Assembly (NCBI RefSeq): GCF_000576635.1
Contig: NZ_AVFL01000001.1
Location: forward strand, 1-64,000
Length of the DNA: 64,000 nt
Direction of reading: 5' to 3'
Source of the DNA: Skermanella stibiiresistens SB22
GTDB taxonomy: Bacteria > Pseudomonadota > Alphaproteobacteria > Azospirillales > Azospirillaceae
The notes under the pieces were generated by a model that saw nothing but the letters and a program-made list of their open reading frames with translations, was not told where the DNA came from and did no database searches. Positions 29,756 to 39,063 of this stretch are shown here, in pieces. The position numbers and the translations under genes were made by a program. Position 1 is the first letter of the stretch. Each line of letters begins with the position of its first letter.

Positions 29756-29908
29756 ATGCTGAGCTACCACGATCTCGAAGCCTTCATGGGCATCGACGAC
29801 GCCTTGGGCGAGGACACGCCGCCCAGCGCCGGCGAAAAGGCCAAGCCCAAGGCGGGCCACGCCACCGACGCCGCCGACGACGATCACGCGATACCCGTCC
29901 GGGAGTGA
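29756..29908 (+). CDS. Small acidic hypothetical protein (50 residues)
   Basis: ATG 29756 has GGGGAG 7 bp upstream, and the frame runs 50 codons to TGA with the strong GC-third-position bias of neighbouring genes. The product begins MLSYHDLEAFMGIDDALGED and then becomes Lys/Ala/Pro- and Asp-rich. No family is recognised. It lies alone between the MFS gene and the convergent amino-acid ABC operon. Confidence 0.5.
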   Translation: MLSYHDLEAFMGIDDALGEDTPPSAGEKAKPKAGHATDAADDDHAIPVRE

Positions 29909-29927
29909 TTCCTCCAGGGGAAAGACC

Positions 29928-30617
29928 TTAGGCGGGACGCCGCAGGTGCGGAGTGACCCGCCACTCGGCGTAGCGGATCAGGCGGGTGATCAGGAAGTTG
30001 ATCAACAGGTAGATGGCGCCCGCCACGATGAAGACCTCGAACACGGCGAAGCTCTGCGAGATGATCCGGCGCGCGATGCCGGTGATCTCCAGCAGGGTGA
30101 TGGTGCTGGCGAGCGAGCTGGCCTTGACCATCAGGATGATCTCGTTGCCATAGGCCGGCAGGGCCTGCCGGACCGCGATCGGCGCCACGATGCGCCGGAA
30201 CACCATCAGCCTCGAGAACCCGCAGGCGCGCGCCGCCTCGATCTGGCCATGCGGCACCGACTGCACGCCGCCCCGGATCATCTCGCTGGTATAGGCGGCG
30301 GTGTTGAGCGTCAGCGCGATGACACCGCACCAGTACGGCTCGCGCAGGATGTCCCAGAAGATGCTGGCGCGCACCGCCTGGAACTGGCCCAGCCCGTAAT
30401 AGATCAGGAAGATCTGGACCAGCAGCGGCGTGCCGCGGAAGACGAAGACGTAGCCGGCGGCGATCCTCGACAGGAGCTTGCTGGCCGACAGCCGCATCCA
30501 CGCCACACCGGCCGCCAGCGCGAAACCGAACAGCAGCGCCAGTCCGACCAGTTGCAGGGTGACTGGCACGCCGGCCAGCAGCTTCGGCACGGCGTCCCAC
30601 ATGATCGACAGGTTCAT
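29928..30617 (-). CDS. Polar amino-acid ABC transporter permease (HisM-like)
   Basis: 229 residues with five hydrophobic segments. The EAA loop is EAARACGFSRLMVFRRIVAP (about 123-142), matching the HisM/ArtM/OccM permease group. It forms one half of the inner-membrane channel with the HisQ-like protein encoded 4 bp upstream. It is the last gene of the operon. It probably imports basic amino acids or opines; specificity is set by the binding protein. Confidence 0.93.
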   Translation of the reverse strand: MNLSIMWDAVPKLLAGVPVTLQLVGLALLFGFALAAGVAWMRLSASKLLSRIAAGYVFVFRGTPLLVQIFLIYYGLGQFQAVRASIFWDILREPYWCGVIALTLNTAAYTSEMIRGGVQSVPHGQIEAARACGFSRLMVFRRIVAPIAVRQALPAYGNEIILMVKASSLASTITLLEITGIARRIISQSFAVFEVFIVAGAIYLLINFLITRLIRYAEWRVTPHLRRPA

Positions 30618-30621
30618 GATC

Positions 30622-31326
30622 TCAGGCCCGCCTGACGCCGCGGTTGGAGTGGCGTTCGGCGCGGTCGAACGCGTAGGTCGAGATCGAGGTCAGCACCAGA
30701 TAGAGCACCGCCGCGACCGCGTAGAACAGGAATGGGTCGCGGGTGACGCCGGCCGCGACCTGGGCGGAGCGCATCAGCTCCGCCAGCGCCGTGACCGAGA
30801 TCAGCGCCGTGTCCTTGAGCGTGAGCTGCCAGACGTTGCCCAGACCCGGCAGGGCGTAGCGCAGCGTCTGGGGCAGCAGGATGCGGAAGAGGATCCGCGC
30901 CCTGGACATGCCCAAGGCGCGTCCGGCCTCGATCTGGCCGAACGGCACCGCCTGGATGGCGCCCCGGATCACCTCGGTCGAATAGGCGCCCGAGATCAGG
31001 CCGACCGACAGCGTGCCGATCGTGAAGGCGTTGACCTCGATGTAGCCGGTGTAGCCGAACAGCGAGGCTACACCCATGATCGCGTTGCCGGTGCCGAAGA
31101 ACAGCAGGTAGATCACCAGCAGTTCCGGCACGCCGCGCACCACCGTCGTGTAGATCTCGGCCAGCGCCCGCGTGACGATGCCGCCGTTGAGCTTTGCCGA
31201 GGCTCCCAGCGTGCCGAACACCTGGCCCAGCGCGAAGGAGCACACGGCCACCGCCAGCGTCATCAGCGTGCCGCGCACCAACTCGTCGCCCCAGCCGGTG
31301 TCGCCCCAGGCGAGCAGCTCAAGCAT
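30622..31326 (-). CDS. Polar amino-acid ABC transporter permease (HisQ-like)
   Basis: 234 residues, five hydrophobic segments. It carries the EAA-loop motif EAGRALGMSRARILFRILLP (about 151-170), and YSTEVIRGAIQAVPFGQIEAG as in HisQ/ArtQ. It pairs with the HisM-like permease downstream. It follows the binding-protein gene by 6 bp, consistent with the usual order binding protein, HisQ, HisM. Confidence 0.93.
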   Translation of the reverse strand: MLELLAWGDTGWGDELVRGTLMTLAVAVCSFALGQVFGTLGASAKLNGGIVTRALAEIYTTVVRGVPELLVIYLLFFGTGNAIMGVASLFGYTGYIEVNAFTIGTLSVGLISGAYSTEVIRGAIQAVPFGQIEAGRALGMSRARILFRILLPQTLRYALPGLGNVWQLTLKDTALISVTALAELMRSAQVAAGVTRDPFLFYAVAAVLYLVLTSISTYAFDRAERHSNRGVRRA

Positions 31327-31332
31327 GCCGGA

Positions 31333-32187
31333 TCACTTGATGGAGGTGTCGTAGCCGAACCACTGGGTCGAGAGCTTGGTGATCGTGCCGTCGGCGGTGG
31401 CGTCCTTGATCGCCTTGTCCAGCTTGCCCTGGAGTTCCGTGTCGGCCTTGCGGAGGCCGATGCCGACGCCCTCGCCCAGCACGCCGCGCGAGAAGGCCGG
31501 GCCGAACTTGGTGATGTCCTTGTTCTGCTCGCCGGCCTTGATCAGGCCCTCGATCGCGGAGCGGTCGGCGACGATGGCGTCGATCCGGCCCGACACCAGG
31601 TCGAGACCCATGTTGTCGACCTTGTCATAGGCCCTGACCTCGACGCCGGGCATCAGCTGCTCGACCATGTTCTGCTGGATGGTGGAGACCTGGACGCCGA
31701 CGGTCTTGCCCTTGACGGCGGCGGCGCTCTGGTCGATCAGCTTTTGCTCGTCCGGCGAGATCTCGGACATGTCGACGGATGTCGTCGGCAGGTTGAGCGC
31801 CAGCAGCGGGCTGCCCTTCATCGCGGCGAAGACGGTCGGCTCGGTGGCGTAGGGGCCGGCGAAGGAGATCACCTGCTTGCGCTCGTCCGTGATCGACATG
31901 CCGGCCATGATCAGGTCGTACTTCCGCGACTGGAGGCCGGGGATGATGCCGTCCCAATCCTGGGCCATCACCTCGCAGGTGGCGCCGATGCGCTTGCAAA
32001 GCTCGGCCGACAGGTCGATCTCGAAGCCGATCAGCTTGCCGGACGCGTCCATGCCGTTCCAGGGGAGATAGGCGCCTTCGGTGGCGATGCGGACCTTGGT
32101 CTGGGCGTGGGCGGCGGGGGCCTCGACGACGCTGGCGGCGGCGAAAAGGGCCATGCCGGCCGCGATGCTTGCGAGGGTCTTGTTCAC
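31333..32187 (-). CDS. Periplasmic amino-acid-binding protein (HisJ/ArgT-like)
   Basis: 284 residues. Signal peptide at 1-28 (LASIAAGMALFAAASVVEAPAAHA). The mature protein starts TKVRIATEGAYLPWN, then GFEIDLSAELCKRIGATCEV and DLIMAGMSITDERKQVISFAGPY, the family 3 (SBP_bac_3) signature shared by Lys/Arg/Orn/His-binding proteins. The conserved Arg and Asp positions for the alpha-amino/carboxyl groups are present in the family pattern, though the ligand cannot be assigned. It feeds the HisQM permeases and the ATPase in the same operon. Confidence 0.93.
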   Translation of the reverse strand: MNKTLASIAAGMALFAAASVVEAPAAHAQTKVRIATEGAYLPWNGMDASGKLIGFEIDLSAELCKRIGATCEVMAQDWDGIIPGLQSRKYDLIMAGMSITDERKQVISFAGPYATEPTVFAAMKGSPLLALNLPTTSVDMSEISPDEQKLIDQSAAAVKGKTVGVQVSTIQQNMVEQLMPGVEVRAYDKVDNMGLDLVSGRIDAIVADRSAIEGLIKAGEQNKDITKFGPAFSRGVLGEGVGIGLRKADTELQGKLDKAIKDATADGTITKLSTQWFGYDTSIK

Positions 32188-32257
32188 GATACCGTCTCCT
32201 GTTCGGCGACTTTCGTCGCGGGCTTCTTGGCTGTTGATTGGTTATTGTCTTCGAGCG

Positions 32258-33067
32258 TCAAAGGTTGCGCGCCAGGAACTGCCGGCAGCGGTCCGATCGC
32301 GGGTTGGCGAGCACCTGGTCGGGCGGGCCCTGTTCCTCGATCCGGCCCTGGTGCAGGAAGATGACCTCGCTCGACACCTCGCGGGCGAAGCCCATCTCGT
32401 GGGTCACGATGATCATGGTCATGCCCTCGTCGGCCAGCTGGCGCATCACGCGCAGCACCTCGCCGACCAGTTCGGGGTCGAGGGCCGATGTCGGCTCGTC
32501 GAACAGCATCACCTTGGGCTGCATGGCGAGCGCCCGGGCGATGGCGACCCGCTGCTGCTGCCCGCCGGACAGGTGGCTGGGATAGGAGCTGGCCTTGGCC
32601 TCGAGGCCGACCTTTTGGAGCAGGGCCTCCGCCCGGTCGATCGCCTCGGCCTTGGGCACGCCCAGGACGTGGACCGGCGCCTCGATCACGTTCTGGAGCA
32701 CCGTCATGTGGGTCCACAGGTTGAAGCCCTGGAACACCATGCCGAGCCCGCTGCGGATGCGGTCGACCTGCTTGGCATCGGCGGGAACCGCGTGGTGGCG
32801 GCCTTGCTTCATGCGGATCAGCTCGCCATTGACCCAGACCCGGCCCTCGTCGGGGGTCTCCAGCAGGTTGATGCAACGGAGGAAGGTGCTCTTGCCCGAG
32901 CCGCTCGAGCCGATCATCGAGATGACGTCGCCCTCGTGGGCGACCAGCGAGACGCCCTTGAGGACTTCGAGCTGTCCGAATCTCTTGTGGAGGTCTTCGA
33001 CGACGACGGCGGCCCCGGGAACGGGGCTGGGGATCTGGTTCGCTGGCTGCGGCTGTGACAGGGCCAT
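32258..33067 (-). CDS. Polar amino-acid ABC transporter ATP-binding protein (HisP/GlnQ-like)
   Basis: 269 residues. Walker [10 protein letters not shown] at 53-61, the Q-loop in [15 protein letters not shown], signature LSGGQQQR, Walker [13 protein letters not shown], and the switch His in [13 protein letters not shown] are all intact. The insert with [15 protein letters not shown] is typical of the histidine/arginine subfamily. It is the first gene of the operon, 70 bp before the binding protein. The first 20 residues are an unusual Gln/Pro-rich extension. Confidence 0.95.
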   Translation of the reverse strand: MALSQPQPANQIPSPVPGAAVVVEDLHKRFGQLEVLKGVSLVAHEGDVISMIGSSGSGKSTFLRCINLLETPDEGRVWVNGELIRMKQGRHHAVPADAKQVDRIRSGLGMVFQGFNLWTHMTVLQNVIEAPVHVLGVPKAEAIDRAEALLQKVGLEAKASSYPSHLSGGQQQRVAIARALAMQPKVMLFDEPTSALDPELVGEVLRVMRQLADEGMTMIIVTHEMGFAREVSSEVIFLHQGRIEEQGPPDQVLANPRSDRCRQFLARNL

Positions 33068-33174
33068 GCTTCCGATCTGACTGGTGTCAAAGGCTGGACA
33101 ACAGGCTATCCGCGCCGTCGTTGCGGTGCAAACCCGTTTTCACCACATCCCTCGAATTTGAGGCGAAGGCGACC

Positions 33175-33738
33175 TCAGGATGCCGCTGGCCGTTGAACCG
33201 CGTCTACCGGTTGGTTGAGCACGATCGCGTTGGTGAACAAGGTCTGGTTGGGGATCAGGTAGCGTTTGCCGTCGCCCTGGAGCGTCGTGTAGCGCAGGTC
33301 GATGCCGCTCACCACGCCCTCGAAGCCCGCGACACTGATATGGTCGCCCCGATGGAATGGCCGGTAGCCCAGGATCAGCACGCCGGCCAGCAGGTTGGAG
33401 ACCGCGTCGCGCAGCGCGAATCCCAGCGCGAAGCCGGTCAGGCCGAGACCCGCGATCAGGGCGCCGACATCCATGCCCATGGTGCCGAGCCCGCTGATCA
33501 GGCCGAAGCCCAGCAGCGTGTAGAAGGCGACGACTCCGGCCAGATTGAACAGGTCGATCCTATCCTGGCCGGAATGGGCCGCGATCCGGCGGAAGACCGA
33601 GCGGACGAGGGTGGCGGCGATGAGGAAGCCCAGGATCACCAGGACTCCGGCGCCGATGGCGGGCAGGGCGGCGGACAGCTTGCCGAGCATGATCTCGGCG
33701 GTGCTGAGGTTGAGCAGGTCGGAGGCGTTCAGGTCCAT
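33175..33738 (-). CDS. Small-conductance mechanosensitive channel (MscS family)
   Basis: 187 residues from ATG 33738, giving MDLNASDLLNLSTAEIM. Three hydrophobic segments (about 25-48, 62-85, 90-120) end in the pore helix with GLGLTGFALGFALRDAVSNLLAGVLI, the glycine/alanine-packed TM3 of MscS. A beta domain follows (FHRGDHISVAGFEGVVSGIDLRYTTL). It is short: the large C-terminal cage domain of E. coli MscS is cut after NQPVDAVQRPAAS. It lies 71 bp after ccmI on the same strand. Confidence 0.85.
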   Translation of the reverse strand: MDLNASDLLNLSTAEIMLGKLSAALPAIGAGVLVILGFLIAATLVRSVFRRIAAHSGQDRIDLFNLAGVVAFYTLLGFGLISGLGTMGMDVGALIAGLGLTGFALGFALRDAVSNLLAGVLILGYRPFHRGDHISVAGFEGVVSGIDLRYTTLQGDGKRYLIPNQTLFTNAIVLNQPVDAVQRPAAS

Positions 33739-33809
33739 GGAATCCGATGGTCGCGGTGGAGATGGGACCATCGGGGAACACAGGGAGGCGGGAGCGGTTC
33801 CGCCCCCGC

Positions 33810-35246
33810 TCAGCCGCCGCGCTTCAACCCGTCCAGTCGCGCCTGGACCTCGGCGTGCTCGGGCGAGCCGGGCTGGAGTTGGGTCAGCAGCTTGCCCCAA
33901 AGCTGCGACGCCTCCGCCGTGTTGTCGGTCCGCGCGGCGTCCAGGCCGACATAGTAGAGCGCCTGCGGGTTGTCCGGCTGGAGCTTGAGCACGTCGCGGA
34001 ACACCGTCACCGCCGGGGCGGGCGGCGCCTCGTCCGACCCGCCGGAGGCGATCAGGGCGTCGGCGTAGGCCGTCATCAGATCGACTCGGCCGGGTGCGGC
34101 CTGGACGCCGGAGCGCAGCGCCTCGGTCGCCTTGTCGGTCTCTCCCAGCACCCGATAGGCGCGGCCGAGCCGGAGCCAGCCGTCGGCGTCGTTCGGATTG
34201 TCGCGCAGGCGGGTGGCGAGGGTGTCGACCATGCCACGGATCATCGTGTCGCGCTGCTCGGGCGTCATGTTGGCGGCGCCAGCGACTTGGTCGCGCGTCG
34301 GGCCGGGAGCATTCGGCGGCGCGCCCGGCTGGGACTGGCCCTGGGGCTGACTCGGCGGCAGCGGCTGGGGCATCACGGAGGCGACGTCGACGCCGAGCTG
34401 GCCGGCGGTGTCGGTGATCCGCTGGCGGACGGTCGGCAGCCACGGCGCGTCGGCCGGGCTCTGCTTGACCAGGGCCACCCAGCGGTCGAGGGCGCCCCGG
34501 ATGTCGCCGGCCTGCGCGCGGGCCAGAGCCAGATAGTAGTGGGCGCGGGCATCGTGGGGGTCGGCCTGGAGCACGGCTTCGAAGGTCCGGCTGGCCTCCT
34601 CCGGAACGACGCCCTGGGCGGCGGCGGTCATCGCCTCGGCGTAGGACGACAGGATCGACGGGTCCTTGCCCTGGCTGACGGCGACCGCCTGCCGGAACGC
34701 CTCGGCGCTGGCGTCGAAATCGCCCATGCGCGTCTGGGTCTGGCCCATCAGCAGCCAGCCCTGGAGGTCGTTCGGATCGTCCTTGAGATGCTGGCGCAGC
34801 TTGGCGATGGCCTGCATGATCTCGGGCGTCGCGCCGCCGGGCGGTGCGGCCTCCCGCGAGGCGAAGGGCTGGCCCGGCATGTTCGGGTGGCCGGTCGGCA
34901 CATAGACCGCGAGGGCGCCGAACGGGATCACGACGCACAGGGCAAGCGCCGCCCATCGGCTGTTGCGGCTGATCGAAGGGCCACCGGGGGAAGGTGCCGC
35001 CTCTCGGGTGTCCTCGTCCGCCACGGCCAGCATGCGGCGGCCGATCTCGGCGCGCGCGGCCTGGGCTTGCCGCTCGTCGATGCCGCCGCGGGCGAGGTCG
35101 CGCTCCAGCTCCTTCAACTGGTCGCGATAGACCTCCATGTCATAGGCGGCCCTGCCGGTCGACCCCCGCCGGCCCCGCAGCAGGGGGGTGAGCACGAGGG
35201 CGGTCACGGCCGCCGTCATCGCGGCGGCGACGATCCAGAACAACAT
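33810..35246 (-). CDS. ccmI: Cytochrome c maturation protein CcmI (TPR)
   Basis: 478 residues. An N-terminal membrane helix (LFWIVAAAMTAAVTALVLTP), a soluble segment with YRDQLKELERDLARGGID that is diagnostic of CcmI/CycH, a second helix near 98-115, then periplasmic TPR repeats. Two TPR blocks are visible (about 145-265 and 335-455), separated by a Pro/Gln-rich linker (about 290-320). CcmI holds apocytochrome c for heme ligation by CcmF/H. It begins 4 bp after ccmH. Confidence 0.93.
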   Translation of the reverse strand: MLFWIVAAAMTAAVTALVLTPLLRGRRGSTGRAAYDMEVYRDQLKELERDLARGGIDERQAQAARAEIGRRMLAVADEDTREAAPSPGGPSISRNSRWAALALCVVIPFGALAVYVPTGHPNMPGQPFASREAAPPGGATPEIMQAIAKLRQHLKDDPNDLQGWLLMGQTQTRMGDFDASAEAFRQAVAVSQGKDPSILSSYAEAMTAAAQGVVPEEASRTFEAVLQADPHDARAHYYLALARAQAGDIRGALDRWVALVKQSPADAPWLPTVRQRITDTAGQLGVDVASVMPQPLPPSQPQGQSQPGAPPNAPGPTRDQVAGAANMTPEQRDTMIRGMVDTLATRLRDNPNDADGWLRLGRAYRVLGETDKATEALRSGVQAAPGRVDLMTAYADALIASGGSDEAPPAPAVTVFRDVLKLQPDNPQALYYVGLDAARTDNTAEASQLWGKLLTQLQPGSPEHAEVQARLDGLKRGG

Positions 35247-35250
35247 GGTC

Positions 35251-35730
35251 TCAGCTATCCTCGCGCAGCAGGCGGTCGAGCCGCTGGCGTTCCTCGGGTG
35301 TCAGGGGAGTGGCGCCTTCGCCGCCAACGACGGTTGGCCTACGGCCACGCAGGAACAGCGCCGCGCCAAGAGCGCCCAGCAGCAGGACCGCGATGGGTCC
35401 CAGCCACAGCACATAGGTGCTGGCCTTGAAGGGCGGGCGCAACAGGACATAGTCGCCGTAGCGCGCCGTGACGTAGTCCAGCACCTCGCCGTCGCCGTCG
35501 CCCGCGACCAGCCGTTGGCGCACCAGCACCCGCAGGTCGCGGGCGAGCGGCGCGTTGCTGTCGTCGATCGACTGGTTCTGGCAGACGAGGCAGCGCAGTT
35601 CCTTGCTGATCTCGCGCGCCCGCGCCTCCATGGCCGGATCCCTCAGCACCTCGTCGGGCTGGACCGCGAAGGCCGGGGATGCTACCGCGATAAGCAGAGC
35701 CGCGAGGCAGGCCCGAACGACGCCGGTCAT
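35251..35730 (-). CDS. ccmH: Cytochrome c maturation protein CcmH
   Basis: 159 residues from ATG 35730, which overlaps the ccmG stop by 4 bp. Signal peptide (VRACLAALLIAVASPAFA), then EISKELRCLVCQNQSIDDSNAPLARDLR, where the LRCxxCQNxSI motif holds the redox cysteines that reduce apocytochrome c. One C-terminal membrane helix (about 107-127). A short cytoplasmic tail has LTPEERQRLDRLL. It is the short single-domain form, with the TPR part encoded separately as CcmI. Confidence 0.95.
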   Translation of the reverse strand: MTGVVRACLAALLIAVASPAFAVQPDEVLRDPAMEARAREISKELRCLVCQNQSIDDSNAPLARDLRVLVRQRLVAGDGDGEVLDYVTARYGDYVLLRPPFKASTYVLWLGPIAVLLLGALGAALFLRGRRPTVVGGEGATPLTPEERQRLDRLLREDS

Positions 35731-36269
35731 CCCTGGAGATCCCCCTGGAGGGACTTGATCAGCGGCAGGATGTGCCGCTCGACCTCGTCCGGCATCACCG
35801 GGCCGACGACCTTGTAGCGGATGCGGCCCTCGGCATCGATCACGTAGGTCTCCGGCACGCCATAGACGCCCCAGTCGATCGAGACGCGGCCGTCCTGGTC
35901 GGCGCCGATCGCGGCATAGGGGTTGCCGCCCTGGTTGAGCCAGCGGATGGCGTCCTCCGGCTTGTCCTTGTAGTTGATCGCCTTGACCGTGACGCCCTGC
36001 TCCTTGGCCAGCCGCATCAGCACGGGATGCTCGACCCGGCACGGCACGCACCACGACGCGAAGACGTTGACCAGCTGGACCTTGCCCTTGAGCTCGGCCG
36101 AGGCCAAGCCTTGGCCATCCTTGAGCAGGGGCGGCAAGGTGAATTCCGGCACCGGCTTGTCGATCAGGGCCGACGGCACGACCGAGGGGTCGCGCGTCAG
36201 CCCGACGGCGAAGTAGCCGGCGAGGACCACGAACAGGCCCAGCGGCAGGATGTAGATGAGGCGGCGCAT
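35727..36269 (-). CDS. ccmG: Cytochrome c maturation thioredoxin CcmG/DsbE
   Basis: 180 residues. A membrane anchor (residues 3-23) and a periplasmic thioredoxin fold with the reductive active site WCVPC at 73-77, preceded by VNVFAS. GVPETYVIDAEGRIRYK contains the cis-proline loop and the family GVPET signature. It passes electrons to CcmH and apocytochrome c. The gene is 25 bp after ccmF and overlaps ccmH by 4 bp. Confidence 0.96.
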   Translation of the reverse strand: MRRLIYILPLGLFVVLAGYFAVGLTRDPSVVPSALIDKPVPEFTLPPLLKDGQGLASAELKGKVQLVNVFASWCVPCRVEHPVLMRLAKEQGVTVKAINYKDKPEDAIRWLNQGGNPYAAIGADQDGRVSIDWGVYGVPETYVIDAEGRIRYKVVGPVMPDEVERHILPLIKSLQGDLQG

Positions 36270-36294
36270 CGCTCGGGGTTTCCTGTGGGGCCGC

Positions 36295-38289
36295 TTATTC
36301 GGCTGGCTGGGGCGTCGGCTGGCGGTCGCGCTTGGCGCGGGCCGGAACGCCGATCCGGAACCGCCGGTCGCTGAGGGAGACGCAGCCGCCGATCATCATG
36401 ATCACGCAGCCGATCCAGATCCACGGCACCAGCGGGTGGTGGTACAGGCGGGTGGCGTAGCCGCCGGTGCCGCCCTGCTGCTCCTGGCCCAGCACGACAT
36501 AGAGGTCGGACACCCAGTTGGTCCGGATGGCGGCCTCGGTGGTCGACATGCGGGACACCGGGAACCAGCGCTCCTCCGGGTGGAGGGTGGCGAGGAACTC
36601 GCCGTTCCGGCTGAGAGTGAAGGTGCCGGTCTTGGCTTGGTAATTGGCGATCGGGCGTTCCTCGACCTGATCGAAGCGCAGCTCGTAGCCGGCGATCTGG
36701 GCGGTGTCGCCGGGCCGCATCACCTGGATGCGCTCGGTCATCCAGGCGGCCGAGCCGGTCATGCCGGCGATGGCGACGCCCATGCCGGCGTGCGCGATCG
36801 TCATGCCCCAGCTTGACCGCGGCAAGCCCACGGCCCGGCGCCAGCTCTCGGCCAGCGGCGCCCGGAACAGCTTGATCCTGTCCGTCAGCTCGATGATGGC
36901 GCCGAAGAAGGCCCAGGCAGCCAGCGCCACGCCGAGCAGGGCCATCACCGGCCCGCCCTGATAGGCGTAGAGGGCGCCCAGCACGCAGATCACCGTCAGC
37001 ACGGCGGCGAACTTGAGGCGCGACAGGGCGCCCGCCAGATCGGCGCGCTTCCAGGCCAGCAGCGGCCCGACCGACATGGCGGCGATCAGCGGCACCATCA
37101 GCGGGATGAAGGTGGCGTTGAAGAAGGGCGGCCCGACGGAGACCTTGCCGGCGTCGATCGCGTCCAGGAACAGCGGGTAGAGCGTTCCCAGGAAGACGGT
37201 GGCGGTGGCGGTCGACAGCAGCAGGTTGTTCAGGACCAGGGCACCCTCGCGGCTGATCGGGGCGAACAGCCCGCCCATCTTCATCGACGGCGCCCGGATC
37301 GCGTAGAGCAGCAGCGCTCCCGCCGTGGCGATCACCAGCAGAGCCAGGATGAAGACGCCGCGGGCGGGATCGACCGCGAAGGCGTGGACGGAGGTCAGGA
37401 CGCCGGAGCGGACCAGGAAGGTCCCGATCAGCGACAGCGTGAAGGTCAGGATGGCGAGCAGGATGGTCCAGCTCTTCAGCGCGTCGCGCTTCTCGACCAC
37501 GATGGCCGAGTGAAGCAGCGCGGTTCCCGCCAGCCACGGCATGAAGGAGGCGTTCTCGACCGGGTCCCAGAACCACCAGCCGCCCCAGCCCAGCTCGTAA
37601 TAGGCCCACCACGAGCCGAGCGCTATGCCCATGGTCAGCCCCGACCAAGCGGCCAGCGTCCACGGCCGGACCCAGCGCGCCCAGGCGGGATCGACCCTGC
37701 CCTCGATCAATGCCGCGACCGCGAAGGAGAACGCCATGGAGAAGCCGACATAGCCGAAATACAGGAACGGCGGGTGGAAGGCGAGGCCAGGGTCCTGGAG
37801 CAGCGGGTTGAGGTCGGTGCCGTCGAGCGGCGCCGGATCGACCCGGATGAACGGGTTGCTGGTGGCGATGATGAACAGCAGGAAGGCGACGCCGATCATC
37901 GCCTGGACAGACAGCACCCGCGCCTTGAGCGTCGGCGGCAGGTTGTGGCCGAACAATGCCACGGCGCCGCCGAACATCGCCAGGATCAGCACCCACAGGA
38001 GCATGGAGCCCTCGTGGTTGCCCCAGACCCCCGCCACCTTGTACAGCATCGGCTTCATCGAGTGGCTGTTCTGGACGACGTTCAGCACGCTGAAGTCGGA
38101 CACCACGTAGGCGTAGGTCAGCGCCAGGAAGCTCACCAGGATCATGGTGAACTGGCCGATCGCCGCCGGTTTGGCGACATCCATCCAGGCGATGTCGCCG
38201 CGCGCGGCGCCGATCAGGGGCAGCGTCGCCTGGACCAGCGCCAGGAACAGCGCCAGCACGAGGGCGTAATGGCCGAGTTCGGGGATCAC
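36295..38289 (-). CDS. ccmF: Cytochrome c heme lyase subunit CcmF
   Basis: 664 residues from GTG 38289, with AAGGA upstream; it gives MIPELGHYALVLALFLALVQ. About fifteen hydrophobic segments. The WWD-type tryptophan-rich periplasmic motif is visible as GSWWAYYELGWGGWWFWDPVE (about 247-267), and the conserved WGNHEGSMLLWVLIL region lies near 90. A long soluble loop occurs near 575-640. CcmF joins heme from holo-CcmE to the CXXCH cysteines. It is 4 bp downstream of ccmE. Confidence 0.96.
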   Translation of the reverse strand: MIPELGHYALVLALFLALVQATLPLIGAARGDIAWMDVAKPAAIGQFTMILVSFLALTYAYVVSDFSVLNVVQNSHSMKPMLYKVAGVWGNHEGSMLLWVLILAMFGGAVALFGHNLPPTLKARVLSVQAMIGVAFLLFIIATSNPFIRVDPAPLDGTDLNPLLQDPGLAFHPPFLYFGYVGFSMAFSFAVAALIEGRVDPAWARWVRPWTLAAWSGLTMGIALGSWWAYYELGWGGWWFWDPVENASFMPWLAGTALLHSAIVVEKRDALKSWTILLAILTFTLSLIGTFLVRSGVLTSVHAFAVDPARGVFILALLVIATAGALLLYAIRAPSMKMGGLFAPISREGALVLNNLLLSTATATVFLGTLYPLFLDAIDAGKVSVGPPFFNATFIPLMVPLIAAMSVGPLLAWKRADLAGALSRLKFAAVLTVICVLGALYAYQGGPVMALLGVALAAWAFFGAIIELTDRIKLFRAPLAESWRRAVGLPRSSWGMTIAHAGMGVAIAGMTGSAAWMTERIQVMRPGDTAQIAGYELRFDQVEERPIANYQAKTGTFTLSRNGEFLATLHPEERWFPVSRMSTTEAAIRTNWVSDLYVVLGQEQQGGTGGYATRLYHHPLVPWIWIGCVIMMIGGCVSLSDRRFRIGVPARAKRDRQPTPQPAE

Positions 38290-38293
38290 GGCG

Positions 38294-38803
38294 CTATTCC
38301 TTCGCTGTCGTGGCCAGGGGTGTTGAGGGCGCGTCGGCGGGGCCGCTGACGGGGGTCGCCAGCGACTTGGTGGTATGCTGCGGGGCACCGGCGCGTTTCA
38401 GCGCGTCGGCCACCTCTGGCGGCATGTAGCTCTCGTCGTGCTTGGCCAGCACCTCGCGGGCGACGAACACGCCGTCCGGCCGCATCCTGCCCTCGGCCAC
38501 GACGCCCTGACCCTCGCGGAACAGGTCGGGCACGATGCCGACATAGGTCACGGGCACGGACTGGGCGGTGTCGGTGACGCGGAATTCGATGGTCAAGCCA
38601 TCGGGCAGCCGCTTGACGCTGTCCTGCTCGACCAGACCGCCCAGGCGGAAGCTGCGCTCTCCGACATGTTGGGCCGCCAGGTCGGACGGGCTGTAGAAGA
38701 AGACGAGGTTGTCCTGGAACGCGGTCAGCGCCAGCGCCGTGGCGGTGCCGAGACCAAGCATGGCGAGGCCGAGCATGTAGAGGCGGCGTTTCTTGCGGGT
38801 CAT
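38294..38803 (-). CDS. ccmE: Heme chaperone CcmE
   Basis: 169 residues. One N-terminal membrane helix (10-28), then an OB-fold periplasmic domain. The heme-attachment motif is KHDESYMP: His122 binds heme covalently and Tyr126 helps ligate it. The C-terminal 35 residues are a flexible Thr/Ala/Pro tail. It overlaps ccmD by 4 bp. Confidence 0.96.
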   Translation of the reverse strand: MTRKKRRLYMLGLAMLGLGTATALALTAFQDNLVFFYSPSDLAAQHVGERSFRLGGLVEQDSVKRLPDGLTIEFRVTDTAQSVPVTYVGIVPDLFREGQGVVAEGRMRPDGVFVAREVLAKHDESYMPPEVADALKRAGAPQHTTKSLATPVSGPADAPSTPLATTAKE

Positions 38804-39063
38804 CGGTCGTTTCCTTCCGCGGCGGGCAATGGCGCTCCCGGGGTGGGCGCTCCCGGGGTAAGCGCTCCAGGGGCGGGCGCGCCGTCGCGGCGGGTCCGCT
38901 CGCGCCGGCGTGGCCGGGTCGCCTCCAGCGTTTTCAGCAATGATTCGTGGCGGCGCAGGCCCCGCAGGCTGACGATCAGCATGCCGACGAGAAAGACCGC
39001 CGCGACGCCGTACGCGGGCCAGACATAGGCGGCGTAGCCACCCATCGAAAAGAACTCAGCCAT
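38800..39063 (-). CDS. ccmD: Heme exporter accessory protein CcmD
   Basis: 87 residues from ATG 39063. The N-terminal part ([22 protein letters not shown]) is the characteristic CcmD start with one membrane helix (about 12-32), followed by the basic [15 protein letters not shown]. The C-terminal 30 residues are a Pro/Gly/Ala-rich tail with the imperfect repeat [17 protein letters not shown], unusual for CcmD. CcmD stabilises the CcmABC-CcmE complex. No ccmC precedes it; the genes ccmABC are not in the window. Confidence 0.9.
   Translation of the reverse strand: MAEFFSMGGYAAYVWPAYGVAAVFLVGMLIVSLRGLRRHESLLKTLEATRPRRRERTRRDGAPAPGALTPGAPTPGAPLPAAEGNDR

Noticed and set aside
33739-34956. A 593-residue protein joining MscS to an upstream reverse-strand frame
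   Set aside because: The upstream part is an alternative frame of ccmI; MscS homology begins only at ATG 33738.
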